Below the pieces are notes generated by a model. It did not search any database. It was not told the origin of the DNA and saw nothing but the letters and a program-made list of their open reading frames with translations. A program made the position numbers and the translations under genes. Below are positions 59,758-64,000 of a DNA stretch of 64,000 nucleotides, piece after piece. Within the stretch, counting starts at the first letter, position 1. Every line of letters begins with the position of its first letter. Source of the stretch: Sipunculus nudus (lineage: Eukaryota > Annelida > Sipuncula > Golfingiida > Sipunculidae); assembly GCA_026874595.1 (NCBI GenBank), contig CM049306.1, positions 92,208,642-92,272,641 on the forward strand. The letters are read 5' to 3'.

Positions 59758-60118
59758 TTTTTTTTTGGTGGAAGGAACCGCCTCCTTTTTTATGCTGTCT
59801 TATATAATTCTTAATCTAAGTATAATCATCTTCTCGGTGTCTACTGTGCCGGCGGGTCCTGTGTGTGTAATCAGCCCATTAGTGGTTCATAAGACGGAGA
59901 AACACCCAAAGACGCACTCATTTGTGAGTGATACACAGGTTTTGGTCTCCTCAACGTTTCCTTTTAAGCCTGCCGAGCGTTCAGCCTGGATGAAGAACAA
60001 CCGTAAAACTCTTACCTCTGCTGAGGCTGAGATTTGAACTCAAAACCTTTGTGCTATGCTCTACCCTAAGGCTAAAGAGTACTGAGATTTACCCTAGACC
60101 ACTTGAGCTAGTAAAGTA
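59758..60118 (-). repeat. tRNA-derived SINE with A-tail
   Basis: Read on the minus strand, the head begins near 60118 with CTAGCTCAAGTGGTCTAG (A box / D-arm). It passes an anticodon-arm-like segment (CTTTAGCCTTAGGGTAGAGC) and reaches GTTTTGAGTTCAAATCTCAG, a good B box. A body of about 240 bp with several CpGs follows and ends in an A-run (plus-strand T9 at 59758-59766). The 97-codon plus-strand frame at 59744-60037 lies within it and is not a gene. Target duplications were not resolved. Confidence 0.55.
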
Positions 60119-60227
60119 AGTAAAAGTTAATATAGTCCAGTACTGATTTTGGTAAGATTTAGAAAATAATAATACAGCATCCAAGATGGCCACTGATGCT
60201 CGAAATATTTAGCATATTAAACATTAT

Positions 60228-63200
60228 ACAAGTGACCCAGGGGTCATGACGCTCAGCTGACCAGGAAGACATTGACAAAAGTAATTTTATCAACTGAATG
60301 TCAAAATTGAATGAAATACTTTTTCCAAACTTGACCTTTTGTATAAAATCATCCAATATTCATTGGGGTACTATGGAGCTCTGTAGCATGAAGGATATGG
60401 GTAACAGACACCTATTTTCAAGGTTAACAAGATGACTTTTCAGGGGTATCCCAGCATATCAAAAAATAAAATTCTAGGTCCAGTTATTATGATTTGTGCC
60501 CTGTTAACAAATCCAAATGTTTATTCTGGGGGGTATTTCAAAGCCGCATAGGATGAAGGATATGGGTAACAGAGATGTAATTTCAGGTGCACAAGGAGAC
60601 TTTTCAGGGGCCTCCCAGCATATCAAGAAAGGAGATTCTAGGAGTACTTCGGAGCCCCAGAGCATGAAGGATATGGGTAACAGGGACCTTATTTCGGGTT
60701 TCCATGTAGACCTTTTATGGGCTTCCCTGGAGGTGAGGACAGAAGATTCTATGTCCAGTCATTATGATTTGTGCCCTGTTAATATATGACCAAATCTTCA
60801 TTCTGGGGGGTACTTCAGAGCCCCATAGCTCACAGAATATGGGTAACAGGGAACTTATTTCGGGTTTCCATGTAGACCTTTTATGGGCTTCCCTGGAGGT
60901 GAGGACAGAAGATTCTAGGTCCAGTCATTATGATTTGTGCCCTGTTTACAGATGACCAAATGTTTAAAGATCACAAAAGTAAAGAAAAAAAATCATAAAA
61001 AAAAAAAAAATATAGGTGGCGCCACCAATCTCCAGAAATTGATGAAACACTCCATGATCAATATCCATGCAAAGAATCATGGTGATTAATGCATTAGTTG
61101 TTCAGATACTTGAGCTTTTGTATTAAATTTTGCATTATTCTGGGGGGTACTTCAGAACCCCATAGCTTGAAGAATATAGGTCACAGTGACCTAATTTCAG
61201 GTTTACAAGGAGTATTTCCATAGACCTCCCAGGATGTCAAGTAAGAAGATTCCCGGTCTAGCGGTTACGATTTGTGCCCTGTTAACAGACAGACGCCTGG
61301 ATGGCCGGACGGACGACGGACAAAAGGTGATCCCTACAGCTCAGATGACTTTCAGTCAGCTGAGCTAAAAATTGAAAAAATACAGGTGGCGCCACCAGAA
61401 TGCAGAAACTGATGAAACATTTCATGATCAATTTCCATGCAAAGAATCATGGTGATCAATATAATAATTGTTCAGATACTTGAGCTTTTGTATCAAATTT
61501 TCCATTATTCTGGGGGGTACTTCGGAGCCCCATAGCTCAGAGGTTATGGGTAACAGAGACCTAATTTCAAGTTTTTACGGAAACTTTTCATGGGCCTATC
61601 AGCATGTCAAGAGAGAAGATTCTAGGTCCAGTTGTTACGATTTGTGCCATGTTAACAGATGACCGCATCTTATGAGGTCTCAAAAATAGAGAAAAAAATT
61701 CGTAAAAATAAAAAAAATACAGGTGGCGCCACCATACTGCAGTAACTGATGACACATTCCATGATCAATAACCATGCAAAGAATCATGTTGATCACTGCA
61801 ATAGTTGTTTAGATACTTGAGCTTTTGTATCAAATTGTCCATTATTCTGAGGTATGCTTCAGATGACTTACAGTCAGCTGAGCTAAAAACACTTAATGGT
61901 CAATATCCATGCAAAGAATCATGATGATCTCCGTATTAGTTGTTCAGATACTTCAGCTTTTGTATCAAATTGTCCATTATTCTGAGGGATACTCCAGAGT
62001 CCTATAGCTTGAAGGATATGGGTAACAGAGACCTAATTTCAAGTTTCCACAGGCACTCTTCATGGGCCTCCTTGCATGACAAGAATGAAGTTTCTAGGTC
62101 CAGTTGTTGCAATTTGTACCCTCTTTATAGATAACATAGGTGGCGCCACCAGTCTGCAGGAACTGATGGAACATCTCATAATCAATATGTATGCCAAAAA
62201 TCATGACCATCAGTGATGTAGTTATTGAGATATTGAAGTTTTTGTATGAAATTTTTGACTACTCTGGGGGGGGGGGGGGTACTTTGGGGCCCCATAGCTT
62301 GAAGGATATGGTTAACAGAGACCTAATTTCTGGTTTCCAAGGATATTTTTCATGGACCTCTCAGTGTGTCAAGAATGAAGATTCTAGGTCTAGTCGTTAC
62401 GATTTGTGCCATGCTAACAGATGACAGCATCCTTAAAGATCTCAAAAATAGAGGAAAAAATCGTAAAAAAATCGAACAATAAAGGTGGCACCACCAGTCT
62501 GCAGGAAGTGATGACACATCTCATGATCAATAGTTATGCCACAAATCATGACCATCAGTCAAGTAGTTAATGAGATATTGAAGTTTTTGTATGAAATTTT
62601 TTACTTTTCTTGGGGGTACTTTGGGGCTCCATAGCTCGAAGAATATGGGTAACAGAGACCTAATTTTTGGTTTCCATGGAAACTTTTCATAGGTCTCTCA
62701 GTGTGTCAAGAATGAAGATTCTAGGTCCAGTCTTTACGATTTGTGCCTTGTTAACAGATGTTTACATTTTGAAAGGTCTCAAAAATAGAGAAAAAAATTT
62801 GTAAAAAATTGAACGATACAGGTGGCGCCACCAGTCTGCAGGAAGTGATGGAACATCTCATGATCAATATGTATGACAAAAATCATGACCATCAGTCAAG
62901 TATTTAATGAGATATTGAAGTTTTTGTTTGAAATTTTTTACTTTTCTGGGGGGTAGTTTTGGGCCCCATAGCTGGAAGGATATGGGTAACAGAGACCTAA
63001 TTTCTGGTTTCCATGGAGACTTTTCATAGGTCTCTCAGTGTGTCAGGAATGAAGATTCTAAGTCCAGTCATTACGATTTGTGCCTTGTTAACAGATGTTC
63101 ACATTTTTAAAGGTCTCAAAAATAGAGAAAAAAATTCGTAAAAAATCAAAAAATACAGGTGGCGCCACCAGTCTTCAGGAACTGATGGAACATCTCATGA

Positions 63201-63510
63201 TCAATATGTATGCCAAAAATCATGACCATCAGTCAAGTAGTTAATGAGATATTGAAGTTTTTGTATGAAATTTTGGACTTTTCTGGGGGGTACTTTGGGG
63301 CCCCATAGCTCGAAGGTTATGGGTAACAGAGACCTAATTTCTGGTTTCCAAGGAGATTTTTCATGGACCTCCCAGGATGTCAAGTAAGAAGATTCCAGTT
63401 CTAGCGGTTACGATTTGTGCCTGGTTAACAGACAGACGGACAGACAGACAGACGGACGACGGACAAAGAGTGATCGCTATAGCTCAGATGACTTTCAGTC
63501 AGCTGAGCTA
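60228..63510 (-). mobile_element. Hairpin-ended element, copy F (full composite)
   Basis: In reverse orientation, the 3' end (ACAAGTGACCCAGGGGTCA) opens at 60228 and the true 5' hairpin with its CGGACGACGGACAAAG run closes at 63510. Inside lies a second complete 5' terminus ending at 61366 and a partial one near 61864-61888. The part 60228-62240 is the reverse complement of copy D including both internal junctions. The part 62240-63510 adds ~335-bp monomers, with GACCATCAGT near 62205, 62548, 62887 and 63227. There is no coding frame beyond monomer artefacts. At 3.28 kb it is the longest and most complete composite here. Confidence 0.8.
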
Positions 63511-63596
63511 ATAAAACTTACAGAATATATGACATCAGGCATAGGGCAAGTATATTTATTCTATATGAAGTCCCAACTTCCAGTAACTCTCAAGGT

Positions 63597-63992
63597 TTAA
63601 CCCTCTGTGACCTCGAGGAGCTCTTCCTCTTCATCACTATCTTCTTGGTCACAAGTGATGTTTTCCTGTCTTGTACACCCGTTGTTACAGTTTCCAGCAC
63701 TGTTGCATGCACAGAAAACGGTACACAATATATGTACTGTCATACAACTGCATTTGGCAGTCTTGCATGGTGTATCGCTGGCACAACCGCATATGATCAT
63801 TTCTAAGACTTCTGCCGGAGCTGGCTTAGTGCCTTTAGGAATAGGAACTGGAAGTAGTGACATGGAAGACTCATCCTTTTGCCAGCCGATTAGAGTGGGG
63901 TTGAGGTGCGGAGGGTCAGGATCTGTGGCCTGTCTCCAGATACGTTCGGGATGTTCCATGTGTTGTTGACATTGGGTTCCTGTAGCACGCAT
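63597..63992 (-). CDS. CXC (tesmin/TSO1-like) cysteine-rich protein, C-terminal part
   Basis: The frame runs from an ATG at 63992 to a TAA at 63597-63599, 131 residues. Residues 1-60 include LNPTLIGWQKDESS and end KPAPAEVLEM. Residues 68-106 hold ten cysteines spaced CxCx5Cx4CxCx6Cx3CxCx5Cx3C, beginning ICGCASDTPCKTAKCSC, which fits half of a tesmin/TSO1-like CXC repeat; in known members paired repeats bind DNA and zinc. The tail is strongly acidic (EDSDEEEELLEV). An in-frame TGA lies two codons upstream of the ATG, and CTACAG at about 63978 could be a splice acceptor. The piece may therefore be a last exon of a longer protein rather than a complete gene. Similar tails with an NPxxxGW(K/Q) motif before a C-rich region occur, from memory, in large families of uncharacterised invertebrate proteins, some of them repeat-associated. 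It ends 87 bp from mobile element copy F. Confidence 0.6.
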   Translation of the reverse strand: MRATGTQCQQHMEHPERIWRQATDPDPPHLNPTLIGWQKDESSMSLLPVPIPKGTKPAPAEVLEMIICGCASDTPCKTAKCSCMTVHILCTVFCACNSAGNCNNGCTRQENITCDQEDSDEEEELLEVTEG

Positions 63993-64000
63993 AGCTCATT

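Noticed and set aside
63607-63969. 120-codon plus-strand frame at the right edge
   Set aside because: It is antisense to the cysteine-rich CXC frame, which has a far more specific pattern.

Overview
The window reads as nuclear DNA of an invertebrate animal, most likely a bivalve mollusc. It is AT-rich and intron-like and has very few coding exons. It carries long (TC)n, (TG)n and (GA)n tracts and many small DNA transposons. The commonest repeat starts with a TAGCTCAG...CTGAGCTA hairpin followed by a run of GTCCGTC and ends in a palindromic CCATGGG motif, a type I associate with bivalve genomes. Nothing prokaryotic (operons, CRISPR, phage) is present, and I see no rRNA or convincing functional tRNA gene.

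Coding content is small. One exon is clearly recognisable: 7801-8040 (+), an internal phase 1-1 exon of a C20orf27-like (UPF0687) protein. Its neighbouring exons could not be found, so they lie behind long introns or outside the window. At the right edge, 63597-63992 (-) encodes a cysteine-rich CXC (tesmin/TSO1-like) domain with an acidic tail. Two weaker minus-strand exons with good splice signals lie at 16477-16594 and 41603-41727. A frame-broken, coding-like block lies at 35555-36320 (-). A CpG-richer stretch at 30600-31950 and three CCAAT boxes near 10103-10193 are possible promoter regions.

Most identifiable structure is mobile DNA. The main family (copies A-F) has a 5' hairpin, an array of ~335-bp monomers and a 3' palindrome TGACCCATGGGTCA. 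Copies are at 2883-5042 (+), 22892-23945 (+, decayed), 38157-41223 (+, divergent), 52936-55173 (+), 58322-59679 (-) and 60228-63510 (-). The architecture resembles non-autonomous Helentron/DINE-type rolling-circle elements, but that class is inferred. A related element with 177-bp monomers (51283-52935) is fused to the copy at 52936.

Other families are: four TTAA-bounded elements sharing a TTAAAGG-like end (7221, 18387, 26138, 41873); a fifth TTAA-bounded MITE (13049); a TA-bounded 1.87-kb transposon (44030-45901); a hAT-like MITE (238-736); a foldback element (5153-5486); a GGGCAAGT-hairpin MITE (19716-19973); four copies of a ~330-bp hairpin-ended repeat (1681, 28466, 46733, 55284); and tRNA-derived SINE-like sequences (24583, 48433, 59758).

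The most interesting observations concern repeat evolution. A composite element with an internal second 5' terminus appears twice with the same junction. A 31-33-bp tandem array is built from the terminal segment of a TTAA element. Two unrelated hairpin-type elements have joined into one chimera. I found no previously undescribed gene system that I could defend from sequence alone.
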